A DNA stretch of 64,000 bases from Cyprinodon diabolis (Eukaryota > Chordata > Actinopteri > Cyprinodontiformes > Cyprinodontidae), in assembly GCA_030533445.1 (NCBI GenBank), contig CM060083.1:27950666-28014665 (forward strand), read 5' to 3'. Shown piece after piece: positions 37,567 to 49,700 of this stretch. Every line of letters begins with the position of its first letter. Position 1 is the stretch's first letter. The notes under the pieces were generated by a model. It had not been told where the DNA came from. It worked only from the letters and a program-made list of their open reading frames with translations, and did no database searches. The position numbers and the translations under genes are program-made.

Positions 37567-38279
37567 TGTCATGATCGGTTCTGAATTAAACCCACATGCA
37601 GAACACTACAAAGGAGACTGATGAAAAGTTTAACAGAGTTTATTTGAGGTTGGTACAAAACTAGATAACGTTCAGGAAACAGGTCCGGGCTGGATACTCA
37701 GGCATCTGCAGAGATGACAGTTTGGTTAACCAGGTGGATTTGTGAAGTTGTTGAGATTTCAGATTTACTCAGAAAATACCTTGGTTTGGTTCTGGCTTTC
37801 TTCTCTGAGGGAGGGAACCGGTTGGGTCCAGAGACTGTTGGTTTAGCAGAGTGCTCAGCAGCTGCAGCGTCTAACTTCTGACTGTTTGTCTGACCTTGGC
37901 TTGAGTGGTTAGCTCTCATCCAGAGAGCAGCAGGTGGATGCCAAAGTGAGATCTTCAGGTTTGGCTCTCTAGGGCAGGCAGGCTGGTTCAGGTAAAGCTC
38001 TCCCAGAGCTTCACACGAGAGACAGGTTTTCCTAGGAGGGAGAAGACAAGGCTGGTTAGAGTTTGGTTTTACTCGGAGACGAGGTTCAAGATTTTAGAGG
38101 CTCAGGTTCGCTAACCAAACTTAGCTAACACTGCGGCGTCGAAGGAAGGTCTGGCAGCTCCTTAAGTAGTGGAGGTCCTCTAATGGGCTGACGAGCTCCA
38201 GGTGTGCTGGAGGGCTCCAGCCCAGAGGACCCACGGCGCACTCTGCTGGAGAAAGGTGGAACTTCTCCAGATCCCAACA
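37567..38279 (-). mobile_element. Solo LTR, chromovirus family
   Basis: Read on the minus strand it begins TGTTGGGATCTGGAGAAG and ends CATGACA. It aligns by eye with the 3' LTR at 11487-12219 (shared 'TGTTGGGATCTGGAG', 'GCTGGAGCC', 'GAGGACCTCC' and 'GGTTCCCTC' blocks and terminal ATCATGACA). A perfect 5-bp duplication CTGGG lies at 37562-37566 and 38280-38284. The polyadenylation signal is at 37639-37644 (complement). No internal region remains, so it arose by LTR-LTR recombination. Confidence 0.9.
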
Positions 38280-38284
38280 CTGGG

Positions 38285-39180
38285 CTTGTATTCTGTGATA
38301 GTTATCTGCATTTGCTTGCTGAAAAAAAATATGATGCAAAACTTTTAATTTATTTCAAATCACAATCGAGACTCCACACAAAATTTGTGACAGAAACATT
38401 TGAAGATCAATTAATAAAAGAGAAGTTAAAAAAATCATTCATCCACATAGAAGGAGGAAATCAGAAGCGCTGTTGTTTGATTGAAGTGGCATCAGCACCG
38501 CATTTCTTGTTACTACTCAACCAGAATTGTCATTCTTCATTCAAGCGAGTCATGCAGTGGCTGTAGAAGTCTAACTTTTCTACACATAATCATCTATGTT
38601 TTGTTTTGAGGGTTTGAGTTTAACACAGTAATGTATGAGACCATAAAACTCAAGTGTAGGGGGATCAGTTTGGGTCTTCTTGACTTCTCCCACTGTAGCC
38701 ATTTCAACAACCTTTGGGTGGTTAAAATGTTAAGGTACAATCAGAGAGCAGCCTAAGTGCAACGCTAATATTATAAAATATTATATATATAAACGATAAT
38801 GGCCAAATGTGAAGGGATATGATCTGATATGACCTATGGACAATATTTATACATAAAAAACAGTGCATATGTTTTGGCCCAATGAAAAATGTGAAATCAG
38901 TGTTGGGCGTTACTAAATCTACATAAAAACTTTTTACGTATCCATAATGCCATTGCGTTACTTGCGATCTACCGCCACACATTAGCTTAACTTAATTTGT
39001 TAAATTGACTGTTCATAAGTGCACTTTCTCGCCTATGTGAAGAGAAGGCTGTGTTCAGCATGCAATGTTGCTCTCATAGAGAGGAGAGACGTTAGGCAAT
39101 GGCAAATCTGCAGAGTCAAACAGTTGGAGATTGTCGCTGAGTTTGACTTTGATGTTCTAGTTCTCAGAGGCCAGTGTTGA
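38285..39180 (+). other. Neurexin intron with a hAT-end fragment
   Basis: Mostly unrecognised. 'CAGTGTTGGGCGTTACTAAA' at 38898 resembles the left terminus of the hAT element at 4938, followed by degraded ATTGCGTTACTT sequence; no partner end was found. Confidence 0.4.
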
Positions 39181-39841
39181 GAGAGGATTTTACTTTTTGC
39201 CAAGTGTTCCTGATCATCTCCTGTCTCTTATCCACTGAGCATGCCCTTTCCCTGTTTTGTCTCAGTGGAGGGAGCTAGTTTTAACATTCCGTAGTTTTCC
39301 TGATATCACGCCTTGTTTTTGCCTCTCAAATACTGACCTTCCCTGTTCCTATCTGAACGTTTCTGCCTGAACTCTCTGCGGACTCCTGGAACCCTTGATA
39401 TGCCTGTTCCTGTTCTGGTCAGAACCCTTGCCAGGCTGCATACTCCTGGATCTCTGAGCCTACCTGTTCTGAACTGTTTCCCTGACCTGGCTCCAATTCA
39501 TGCTCGTTCACTGGGGCTGCAGCATCTGGTTCACTCTGGGTGGCTCCCACCGCATCTCGTTGGCAATCCATCAGCTAGACCCTGCCTCCCTTAAATGAAA
39601 TGGACAGGACTGGTAAACCAGATAGGTGACTCACATGGATAATCATCTTCCATCAGATTATCATGGTCACTTACAGTACCTGTGTTTCTCCATAACCAGA
39701 GTTGCCACTGGTGCCCCAGCTCTCCCCGAGCCGCTGCAGATCCACAGCTCCTCATATCTAGTTTTTTTCAATAAATACCCTTTAAGCTATCACTGTCTGT
39801 CTTGCCTTGAATATTGGGCCCTAAGCTCTGAGCTCATGACA
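39181..39841 (+). repeat. Degraded LTR
   Basis: C/T-rich sequence with 'CTCTGAGCCTACCTGTTCTG' type repeats, AATAAA at 39770-39775 and the end CATGACA at 39841, as in gypsy LTR 3' portions. The left boundary is not resolved and no duplication was identified. Confidence 0.45.
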
Positions 39842-39970
39842 AAAGCTCCTCACATTGTCTTGACATCAACAACGCTGGCTTAAACCTGGCTGCCTTATTT
39901 CATCAAAACATCCTTAGTGCCATTCCACCAACAGAAAACCTTTATATACCTATATTGTGATCTATATGTT

Positions 39971-40681
39971 TGTTACGTCCACCAAGGGCACAACATATTT
40001 GAGGACACGAGACAAAGATGAGGGTTCAAAAAAAGATATTTTATTTAAAAATCTTTCTCCTCTGTAGCTTCCTTTGCTCGGCTTCTTCCGATTACTGCGA
40101 AGAAAAAAAGTTAGAGGCCCTCAGATCCCGTGCCCCAAAAGAATCAAAAAAATGAAACCCAAAAGTAACAACAGAAAGTTGGACCTGGCAGGCCGATCGA
40201 ACAGAACAAAACGGTACAGTAGGGGGCCAACCCTATACAGGGCCGTCGAAGCCCCTACTGGTACCGGACTAAAGGCCAAAAATAACCTAAGCAAAAGAAA
40301 AATCGAAAATAGGACAACCGGTCCCGCCAGGCCAAAAACCACAAGAAAAAAAGTAAGAAACGGTTAACAAAAATACCGCATGGCAGGCTGGAACGTCCGC
40401 TGCAGACCGCAGCGACAAGACAAGTGCGCACCGCGCACTATGGAACAAGTGGAAGCAGGTGGAAAAGCGGCGTCCAAGCGAAGTTGGAAAGGAACGCCCC
40501 AACATGCTGAAAGCCAGCCTATTTATAGGCGGACAACAGCACCACAAATTAACGTAATTAACTGGTCAAAAGAATTATTCAGCTCCCAAAATATATTAAC
40601 AAAAGATCCTTCAACTAAAGTCTGTAAGAAAACAAAGAAAAGAAATAGACAAAAATCTTAATGTGCCCGAAGCACATAACA
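39971..40681 (-). repeat. 3' LTR of the Gmr1-like element
   Basis: Same sequence as the 5' LTR apart from about five differences. Preceded on the element strand by a short G-rich polypurine tract (complement CCCCCACCC at 40682-40690). The AATAAA signal is at 40040-40045 (complement). Confidence 0.93.
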
Positions 40682-40755
40682 CCCCCACCCAAAGACTCTG
40701 AATGGGGGTCTGAAGTAAAAAAAAAACTCAACCCATTCAGAGAAAAAAAACGGGA

Positions 40756-42600
40756 CTAGAGTCGTGAGAGTGCGTCGGCCACTACGTTGTCTTTACCACG
40801 AACATGCTGTATAGAGATGTTAAATGATTGGAGTCGCAGAGACCAGTTCATCAAGCGGCGGTTTTTATTACGCATGCGAGCTAGAAAAACTAACGGATTA
40901 TGGTCCGTAAAAACAACCACAGATCCGCTAGAACCTCCAACATACACCTCAAAATGTTCTAAAGCCAGGACCAACGCTAATGCCTCCTTTTCAATGGTGG
41001 AATACCATCTCTGGTACTTATCCAGTTTTTTAGAAAAATAAGAAACCGGATGTTCCACCCCATCAGTACCATCCTGGAGCAGGACAGCTCCGACACCAGA
41101 ATCACAAGCGTCTACAGCCAACTTAAATGGTACATCAAAACGAGGGGCCGACAACACAGGAGCATTAACTAGCAAATGCTTAGTTTGCTCAAAAGCAGAT
41201 TGACACCGATCAGACCAAATAAAAGCCAATTTAGGGCTAAGTAGGTCTGTTAACGGGGCAGCTACAGAGGAAAAGTTTTTACAAAACCCCCTGTAGTAAC
41301 CAACCATCGCTAGATAGCGGCGTAGCTCAGTACGAGTGGTGGGTACTGGGACAGATAGAATGGCCTCTACTTTAGCCTCAACGGGGCGCACTTGACCTCC
41401 CCCCACCCTTTTTCCAAGATAGGTCACCGTTGCGTGGCCGAATTGGCATTTAGAAAGATTAACTGTCAAATTAGCCTCACTCAGACGCGTAAAAACTGTT
41501 TTTAAATGGTCAACGTGCTCAGTCCATGTAGCAGAACAAATCACCACGTCATCCAAATAAGCCTCACAGAATGATAAACCCGACAAAACAACATTCATTA
41601 GCCGTTGAAACGTCGCTGGGGCGTTGCGCATCCCAAAAGCCTTTACGGTGTACTGAAGGAAATCATCGGGTGTGACAAAAGCGGAAATTTCCTGGGCTCT
41701 TGCCGTTAAGGGCACCTGCCAGTACCCCTTTAGCAGATCCAGCTTTGTAACGAACTGGGCAGCCCCCACATGGTCCACACAATCCTCCATACGAGGGAGT
41801 GGATAACAATCCGGCCTAGTCACCCCATTTACCTTCCTGAAGTCCGTACAAAACCGGTCCTCCCCACTGGCTTTAACAGTCAGGAGGCATGGTGAACTCC
41901 ACGCACTACTGCTGGCAACAGCAAGTCCATGTTCCACCATGTACTCCACCTGCGTCTTCAAACGGCGCCGTTTGTCTGGGTTCATTCTGTACGGGTGTTG
42001 TTTAATTGGCTTGGAATCACCAACGTCAATGTCATGGCTGAGCACACGAGTCTGAGTGGGAATATCTGCAAACAGAGACCTATAAGACTGGATCAAATGA
42101 ATTACATCAGCCTGTTTGGAAAAGTCAAGGTGGGACAACAAGAGAGGCAAGTTCTCCAAAACCGCTGAATTTGGAACCCTCCCCTCAGTGACAGCCGAGG
42201 AGAAAACGTCACCTTCAGGTTCAGCACCGGACAGCTCCTCCCGTGCATCTGCAGCTGCCCCGACACATGCGTCATCTCGTTCACTGGAAACACAACTGAT
42301 AAATTTATGCAGAGTGGGCGCACGCTCGACGTACGGCTTCAGCATGTTAACATGACATAAGCGTGGAGTCCGCCTCCGATCAGGAGTAGAGATCAGATAG
42401 TCACGATCACCAACCTTTCTCGTGATTGTATAAGGCCCACTATAGCGCGCTTGCAAGCTCGAACCAGGAACCGGAAGTAACGCTAACACTTTCTCCCCAG
42501 GCTGAAAAACTCTCAAAACTGCCCTTCTGTCAAACAAGGACTTCATTTCAGCCTGTGCAGTTTTAAGATTCTCTTTAGCTATCTCACACGCACGACTCAA
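40756..42600 (-). pseudogene. pol: Pol C-terminal half: RT and RNase H (intact ORF)
   Basis: Uninterrupted for 614 codons. The first ~95 residues are the integrase C-terminal domain (FQPGEKVLALLPVPG, YSGPYTITRKVGD, HVNMLKPY). Reverse transcriptase follows: HPYRMNPDKRR, VASSSAWSSPCLLT, KLDLLKGYWQVPL, AFGMRNAPATFQRLMN, catalytic AYLDDVVICS, and TYLGKRVGGGQV. Then RNase H: LAVDACDSGVGAVLLQ, TIEKEALALVLALEHF, FTDHNPLVFL and the end VRGKDNVVADALSRL. It is separated from the upstream half only by a one-base frame change, so the listed ATG start is not meaningful. A young element, but this copy cannot make a complete Pol without recoding. Confidence 0.93.
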
Positions 42601-42616
42601 CTTCAGCCGAAAATTA

Positions 42617-44284
42617 CTAACAGTCTAACAAATTTTGGTCAGATTTGTCACACAACCACTTCTCTTTCAACAGCCTTAAAGGACCGCGAACAGTGTGAGC
42701 AAAAACCAAGTCCGACGGGCTAAACCCCAGAGACTCCTGAACCACCTCCCGAATAACAAACAGTTGTAAATGTACACCTTCATCCCAGTCTTTTTCAAAC
42801 TCCAAACAGTAGGTGCGAAGCATTGTTTTTAAAGTTTGATGGAAACGCTCGAGTGCGCCCTGACTCTCCGGTTGATAAGCGCTGGAATGACAGTGCTTTA
42901 TGTCCAATTGACATAAAACCTGTGCAAAAACTTTAGACATAAAGTTAGACCCTTGGTCAGTCTGCACAACCCGAGGTAAACCAAACAATGAAAAAAACGT
43001 TGTCAATGCTTTAACCACTACGGGCGTAGTTATTTTACGCACCGGAAAAACCTCTGGAAAACGAGTAGAGGTGCACATCACCGTCACCAAGAACTTATTC
43101 CCCGCTTTGGTTCGAGGCAACGGACCCACACAGTCAACCAATACTCTTTCAAATGGTTCAGCGATGGCTGGGATGGGATACAAAGGATTAGGAGAAATCG
43201 TCTGATTTGGCTTTCCAGATACTTGACAAAAGTGACACGAATTACAGTAGCGCACGACATCGCTCTTCAATCCTGGCCAAAAGAAATGACGCAAAATGCG
43301 ATCATAGGTCTTTCTTATGCCAAGGTGACCCGCTAACGGATTATCATGTGCCAACCGCAAAATTTCTGAACGATATGGAGATGGAACAACAATCTGCTTC
43401 ACCACACTCCATTCCTCAACAGGAGACACATTCAAAGGGGTCCATTTACGCATCAGAAGACCATCATCCAAAAAATAGCCAGTAGAAATGGAGTCAGGCT
43501 TATCAGTTAATGCATCGCCGAACAATGACTCCAAACTTTTATCACTTTTTTGGAGCTCAATCAACTGCTTTCTAGACCATAACAGTGTATTTACATCCAA
43601 CATGTCATCCTCCACAGTTTGCTTTAATGGAACATGTTCGGATTCAGCGTTGAACAAAAAACTTTCACTCAAGTCAAACTCATCTTTACTTCCTTCTCGC
43701 TGACGGTTAAGTGCTGCACGCGTAACTGCGCATGACGTGAAAACATCTGGGAATTTACGGGCGAGCGCATCTGGACAGTCGCTCAACACCGGAACAGGTG
43801 TAACATCCGGGGTAACCAACACCCGACCCCCAGCCAAGTCGTTGCCCATGATCATGGAGACGCCCGCTACTGGAAAACTAGGATGCACCCCAACCACAGC
43901 GTCACCAGACCACAGCTCAGACTGGATCATGATTTTATGCAGAGGAACGCAGATGTCTTGCATGCCAAAACCACGCACTGGCACACCAGATCCAATCGCA
44001 GTGTCGTTATTCAACGGCAAGATTCCCTCCCTAATAAAAGATTGAGAGGCAGCAGTGTCTCACAATATTTTTACAGGGATCTTTTCACCAGTTAGAGACA
44101 AAGAAACAAACCCATCCATAATGAAAGGCTTAAAATCAGCATACTCGCAAGGCTGTGTTGAAAGTGAACAAGCATCGCCTTTCACAGTTTTAACTAGAGC
44201 GACGGGCTTAGTGTTTTTTTTTCTGCAAAACCGGGCAATTGGCCACAATGTGTCCTCTCTTTTTACAATAAAAACACGTCCCAT
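42617..44284 (-). pseudogene. pol: Pol N-terminal half: protease and integrase
   Basis: Starts in the frame reached after the A9 run. The protease motif appears as DTAASQSF, directly preceded by an in-frame TGA at 44060-44062 where related elements have Arg (CGA to TGA would explain it). Integrase follows: zinc finger HDNPLAGHLGIRKTY... CNSCHFCQ, then catalytic Asp in VLVDCVGPLP, Asp in QTDQGSNFMS and Glu in GALERFHQTLK, then a C-terminal SDLVFAHTVRGPLR block. It ends at a stop at 42617 because one base appears missing; adding one would join it to the RT frame at NFRLKLSRACE. Integrase inserts the element DNA. Confidence 0.92.
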
Positions 44285-45362
44285 TAGTTTTTACTTCCAA
44301 CCTGTTATCCGATTTGCCTTCAACGCCACCGAGCGCAGCAGGTATATCTGTTTCAACAAGCGAGACAGTTTTGGCACACTCCCTCCCATTATTTCCAGAG
44401 TGGTCAAACTTACTAAAGAAATGTGAGCGCTCAAAATTACTTTTGTGCGTTAGCATGTACTCATCAACGAGCACCGCAGCTTTTGACACATTTGAGACTT
44501 TATTTTCATTCAAGTAGGTGGTAACATTCTCAGGCAAATTATTTTTAAAGTCTTCCAATAAAATAAGTTGCTTAAGCTGCGCAAAATCGGCAACATTCTT
44601 AGAAGCGCACCAGCGATCAAAGAGAATTTCCTTATCTCTAACAAAATCCACATAAGTTTGATTGTAGCGTTTTTTCAACTTACGAAATTTCTGACAATAA
44701 GCTTCCGGTACTAGTTCATATGCCCTCAAAACAGCACCTTTAACTTTTTCAAAATCAAGGCTATCAGCCACAGAAAGAGACGCATAGGCCTCTTGCGCTT
44801 TGCCACTTAATGCACACTGTAACAACAAAGTCCACACATTTTTGGGCCACTTAAGTGTGAGTGCCACTCTTTCAAATAAGGTAAAGTATTTATCAACATC
44901 CCGCTCATTAAATGGAGGAACCAGGCGAACATTTCTACTCACGTCAAAATCATTTGATTTGGGTTGTGAAGACTCAGCACCAAGCTCGAGTTCTTTCAAA
45001 CGCAGTTCGGCTTGTATCTCCAATCGTCGCTGTTCAAGATGCAGCTCCTTTTCTCTCAAAGCAAGCCGACCCAATTAAACTTCCAGTTCCTTCAAACGAA
45101 CCGGGTCATCTTTCAACGAAGCTTTCGATGGCGATCCAACAGGACTTTTCGGTAAAACTGTAGCAGGAAAAATTCCTATCTGCACCAGTGCTTCTAACAA
45201 CTCAGCTTCAACTGTCCCTCTCTTAACACGTTTATCTAGGGTAACCTTGAAATGCTCGGCTATTAACAGCAACTGATCCTTTGCGCAGTTATGCAAAGTA
45301 TCCAACGTGGGCCCTCGAACAAACTCATCCAGGTCAAACTCCATGTCTACCCCTGGAATCAA
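44208..45362 (-). pseudogene. gag: Gag with SCAN-like capsid and CCHC knuckle (one stop)
   Basis: The N-terminal part (45362-45078) starts near MEFDLDEFVRGPTLD. An in-frame TAA at 45075-45077 separates it from the larger part, in the same frame. That part has a Glu/Arg/Leu-rich coiled-coil-like stretch (LALREKELHLEQRRLEIQ), then a domain from VPPFNERDVDKYF to the AYELVPEAYCQKFRK and FVRDKEILFDRWC region and the LPENVTTYLNE segment, which corresponds to the SCAN-related capsid of Gmr1-like Gag. The last part is a knuckle, CFYCKKRGHIVANC. It ends at 44208 just after an A9 run; the next frame continues into protease. Would form the particle and package RNA. Confidence 0.88.
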
Positions 45363-45545
45363 GCCACACTAAATCAGGAACACCCCTGCACAAACAAAGC
45401 TACAGCACCACCAGAACCAAATGCTCTAATTAATCAGCGCAACGCGCGTCAGCTGCGCAAAAACACACACAAACCCAGCACAACCGCCAACAAACAAGAA
45501 TCAACCGTAGGACACGACCTGTTTCTAAAGGCACACTTTGTTTAA

Positions 45546-45556
45546 ACAAGCCCCCA
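45546..45556 (-). other. Candidate primer-binding site (tRNA-Pro type)
   Basis: Six bases inside the 5' LTR the element strand reads TGGGGGCTTGT. This is close to the TGGGGGCTCGT used by retroelements primed with proline tRNA. Confidence 0.55.
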
Positions 45557-45562
45557 TAAATA

Positions 45563-46272
45563 TGTTACGTCCACCAAGGGCACAACATATTTGAGGACAC
45601 GAGACAAAGATGAGGGTTCAAAAAAAGATATTTTATTTAAAAATCTTTCTCCTCTGTAGCTTCCTTTGCTCGGCTTCTTCCGATTACTGCGAAGAAAAAA
45701 AGTTAGAGGCCCTCAGATCCCGTGCCCCAAAAGAATCAAAAAAATGAAACCCAAAAGTAACAACAGAAAGTTGGACCTGGCAGGCCGATCGAACAGAACA
45801 AAACGGTACAGCAGGGGGCCAACCCTATACAGGGCCGTCGAGGCCCCTACTGGTACCGGACTAAAGGCCAAAAATAACCTAAGCAAAAGAAAAATCGAAA
45901 ATAGGACAACCGGTCCCGCCAGGCCAAAAACCACAAGAAAAAAGTAAGAAACGGTTAACAAAAATACCGCATGGCAGGCTGGAACGTCCGCTGCAGACCG
46001 CAGCGACAAGACAAGTGCGCACCGCGCACTATGGAACAAGTGGAAGCAGGTGGAAAAGCAGCGTCCAAGCGAAGTTGGAAAGGAACGACCCAACATGCTG
46101 AAAGCCAGCCTATTTATAGGCGGACAACAGCACCACAAATTAACGTAATTAACTGGTCAAAAGAATTATTCAGCTCCCAAAATATATTAACAAAAGATCC
46201 TTCAACTAAAGTCTGTAAGAAAACAAAGAAAAGAAATAGACAAAAATCTTAATGTGCCCGAAGCACATAACA
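45563..46272 (-). repeat. 5' LTR of the Gmr1-like element
   Basis: On the element strand it begins TGTTATGTGC and ends CGTAACA. A TATAAATA box (complement at 46111-46118) gives the promoter, and an AATAAA signal is present on the element strand downstream. Almost identical to the other LTR. ORFs across it (45666-46252) are incidental. Confidence 0.93.
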
Positions 46273-46277
46273 ATGTT

Positions 46278-46535
46278 TGAAACCTGTGTTGTATAGTAAC
46301 ATCCCCAACAGTTTGCCTTTAGTGTAAAAACAAAGCGCAGTGCAGAGAACTTAACCTTGTTGTGTCATGTGACCGATCTGTGGCTGCTGACTTCCTACTT
46401 ACATATTTAGATTATTGACACTCGTGAAAATAGCAATGCCAAAAAAAATCTAGAATTCCAACATACATCTAACCACATGGAGTATGATAAGCATTTGCTG
46501 TCCAACATTGTATACTGTAGGCTCAACATCTAAAG
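46278..46535 (+). other. Neurexin intron
   Basis: Nothing recognised between the Gmr1-like element and the next MITE. Confidence 0.5.
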
Positions 46536-46747
46536 CAGGGATGCTCAAGACCAGTCCCCAAGCGCTACCATCCTGTAACATTTAGATGCATTTCTTCTCT
46601 GGCACACCTGAATCTAAAGCCTCAATTCCCTCATTTAACTCAGAGGAGGCGTGTAAATTAGCCACTCTTTTGTTTCAGGTGTGTTAAAAGTGCTTGCATC
46701 AAATAGTGGCAGGATAGTAGCTCTTGAGGACTGGACTTGAGCACCCC
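46536..46747. mobile_element. Short MITE (CTCAAG...CAGTCC type)
   Basis: Left end CAGGGATGCTCAAGACCAGT and the reverse complement of the right end GGGGTGCTCAAGTCCAGTCC match over about 25 bases. The 'GGGATGCTCAAGACCAGTCC... GAGGACTGGACTTGAGCACCCC' structure is a common fish hAT-like MITE. No clear duplication. Confidence 0.75.
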
Positions 46748-49700
46748 AAATAGTCATCAAATCCTGCTACTGACCAGAGGTGGTTGACGGAGTAATTTGT
46801 GGTACAAACTTAACTTGGGAAAAAAGCTCTCCAGAATTATGCTGAGAAACGCATGCCTATTAAGAACTACATCTACTGTCAAGGTAATACGCTTCACTCT
46901 AAGCTCTCACATATTGAACATAAAACAGAGTGAAATATTTTCAACTAGAAATGCATTTTTTTTGTTGGCAGATTGATTTTTTTATGTTTTTTTTTTTCAC
47001 TTTTATCTAGACATGTTTTTGTCAAAGTGTTAGACTCAGTGTCTGATGAATATATTTTCTGCTTTGTGGATAGCTGTTATCTGCTTTATCTATCAACACC
47101 ATAGTAGTTAATCATTGTGTAACATCAAACTATTTAACTGTAACTTAAACCCTGGTACATTTGAAGATAGGAGTCTGTTGATAATTTGCACAATTTGGTT
47201 ATTTGTAGGTTTAAAAACTCAGAAATAAATACTGAATGAAAACATATAAATAATATTTAGAATGTGTATGATACATTGCATGTTACCTAAATGTCCTGGA
47301 AAGAAAATTCAGGATTTCTTTTGTTTTTTTTTCTGGGGAAGAAGGGGGTTGTGGGTGGTTGGAGGGGGAGTAATCTTTCACAGAATGAACAATGCTGCAG
47401 GGTTTCCATCATTATTCAACTGCAAATTTATTATATTAAAGCATAATAGCACAGAGGGCCTGTATCATTATGTATACATTTGACATCTCCCTTAAATTTC
47501 CTGTCTACTCCTTTGATATAGTAGGGGATGCATTGATATAGTATGAGTTTCAGATCAGGATGAAAATATTTGGGGAAAAATTGTTAACCTGTGAATATGC
47601 CGTTGCTTTTTTTTATAAAAAGTTTTCTTGCTTTTAGAGTGCAAAGTTATCAAAATGTGGAAGAATATACATAAAGACCACCACAAGCTGTATTTTAAAC
47701 CTAAACACGAGATGTAAATGTACTGTCCTCTGTGGATTACCCTTGGGCTACAGATGCAACTGATAATTTAATACATTTCTTTAATACTATTGGATATCTA
47801 GATGATGATAAACATCAGAGCTTATTCTTTATATATAATCTCTTTTAAATTCTTTATATATAATCTATTTTTAAGTAAAACACTTTACTTAAAAAAGTTT
47901 GGATCAAAGGTGTCAAAAAGCAGCTTATTATTTAATCTGTAAGAAAATACATTTTTTTTAGGACACAAAAGAGTCAGTGTGCTCATAAAATTACCCCATT
48001 GTGACATGTTTAATCTGTTTTCTTCCTCAATATGAGGACTTACTAAGCGATGTGTTCCCATGTATGCAAATCTCTGCACGCCTCTATTTCTCTACATACC
48101 GCCAGCTTCCTGAAATTGAACATCCAGAGTACGCAGGGATTTAAGCCAGAACTTATTCTGAGGTGCCCTGGTGCCTAAAGGAGTTCTACTGTCAGAAATT
48201 TAGTTAATTGATGACAGATTGTTTGCTTTTTAAACTCTGAAATTTTCCTTTCTGACACTTTCTTTTGGCAAGGGCATTGCCACCGGAAGTCTTTTTTCCA
48301 AAAACCTAATACAAAGACAGAATTTGTCGGAAGGCATAAATGCTGCAGCAATGACCGAATAATTAGGAGTGAAGTGTAAATTAGGGAGAACATAATTATC
48401 CACAGCTGTGGTCGCTATCAGTTTCCATCAGAGTGACTGGTCACTCAGCCCTCTTTCCTACCCTTGTTTCCGTTGTGTTCCTGTTCCAGTGGTAAGCTCT
48501 GCACTGCTACTAACACCCCCTTTAAAAATAAAAGATTCAATAGATTAGTGATATGAAGGAATGATCTCCATCTCTTTACTCTTGATACTCTTCAAATTGT
48601 ATTTCAATAACAATAAACAATATTTGTTAGCCTTTGCGCTAGTATTTCAGATTTTCTATTCATGTATCTCTCTATTGCAAGCTTTTAATAAAATCCCATC
48701 TGCTGTAAATGTTTTACATTTGAATAGATTTTGGTAGTTTTATAAAATATACATTTGCTAAGATTTCCAGGGGAATCCCGCACAATGAGAACTATATAAG
48801 AAAAAATAAATATTTTTGTTGTGTAAATTTATCTAAAATATGTTTGCGTCCACATTTAGGGCTCTCTGTAAAAAAATTTAAAAAAAAAATAAAAAAACAA
48901 CTGTATTGCAACATGAATGCAAACATATTGATTTGGTAATTTTCTCTTTTGTCTTAATGTGTAAAGTTTCAATAAAACAAAATCTCACAAGTGATTTAGA
49001 ACACCACATTAGGAAAGATGGTTTAATTATTTTAACAGTCTCTTTTTTGTGGCTAAAACAACTGTAAACACCTCTAACTCTCTGGAGCAACTGTACATTG
49101 TTGCTGTGAGTAAAATCAGCTGATTTAGTTCATCAAGGAAAACGCCGCTGTGCTGCAGAAAAACAATTGATCATCACAGACAGCAAAGTTGTTGTTTCTG
49201 GAAAAAGATTGAGGCAAAGAAAGATGTTTGTTGATGAACTTTTTTGAAAGTGAAGGGATCTCTGTGATCATTAATGATGTCTTACCCTGAAATTCCTCCT
49301 GAGAACATGTTAAACATGGATGCAGCTACAAAGATGCCGGGTTTGCTTCAGGAAAATGCATTTAACAGATTTCTCAAGCAGGGTCGCTTGAAAAACCGGT
49401 TCAAAGATTTATTTTTACTTAATTTTTAGATAGCATACACATATCATGAATTTCCTTGGCAGAATTCAAATTAGTAATTTTAATCTAGATTCATCTAGAT
49501 AAAAATAAATATCTATGCCCACCACTAAATATATATATACTGTATATGTATATGTGTGTGTGTGTGTTTCTTTTAATAGAGTGATTAGTATAAGGAGGGC
49601 AAGGTTATTTGTGTACAGTATTTACTTTGCTATGAAAAGGACTCATGAAAAAACTTCCACCATTAAAGAAACAACATTTGTACCTTTTAAATTATTTGGT

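Larger units (their letters stand above)
39971..46272 (-). mobile_element. Gmr1-like Ty3/gypsy retrotransposon, nearly complete
   Basis: Two LTRs of about 710 bases (39971-40681 and 45563-46272) flank gag and pol on the minus strand. A perfect 5-bp duplication ATGTT lies at 39966-39970 and 46273-46277. Pol order is protease, integrase, reverse transcriptase, RNase H, i.e. integrase ahead of RT; this is the hallmark of the Gmr1-like group and opposite to ordinary gypsy elements. The LTRs differ by eye at four bases and one homopolymer length, so insertion is recent. Four lesions break the coding region (stops at 45075 and 44060, an A9 frame change near 44214, a missing base near 42617). Confidence 0.95.

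Noticed and set aside
40074..40661. Paired ORFs repeated at 45666-46252
   Set aside because: They are the two LTRs of the Gmr1-like element; the repetition reflects LTR identity, not duplicated genes.
39971..46272. Endogenous retrovirus with envelope
   Set aside because: No envelope ORF lies between RNase H and the 3' LTR, and RT/integrase order is that of a Ty3/gypsy Gmr1-like element.
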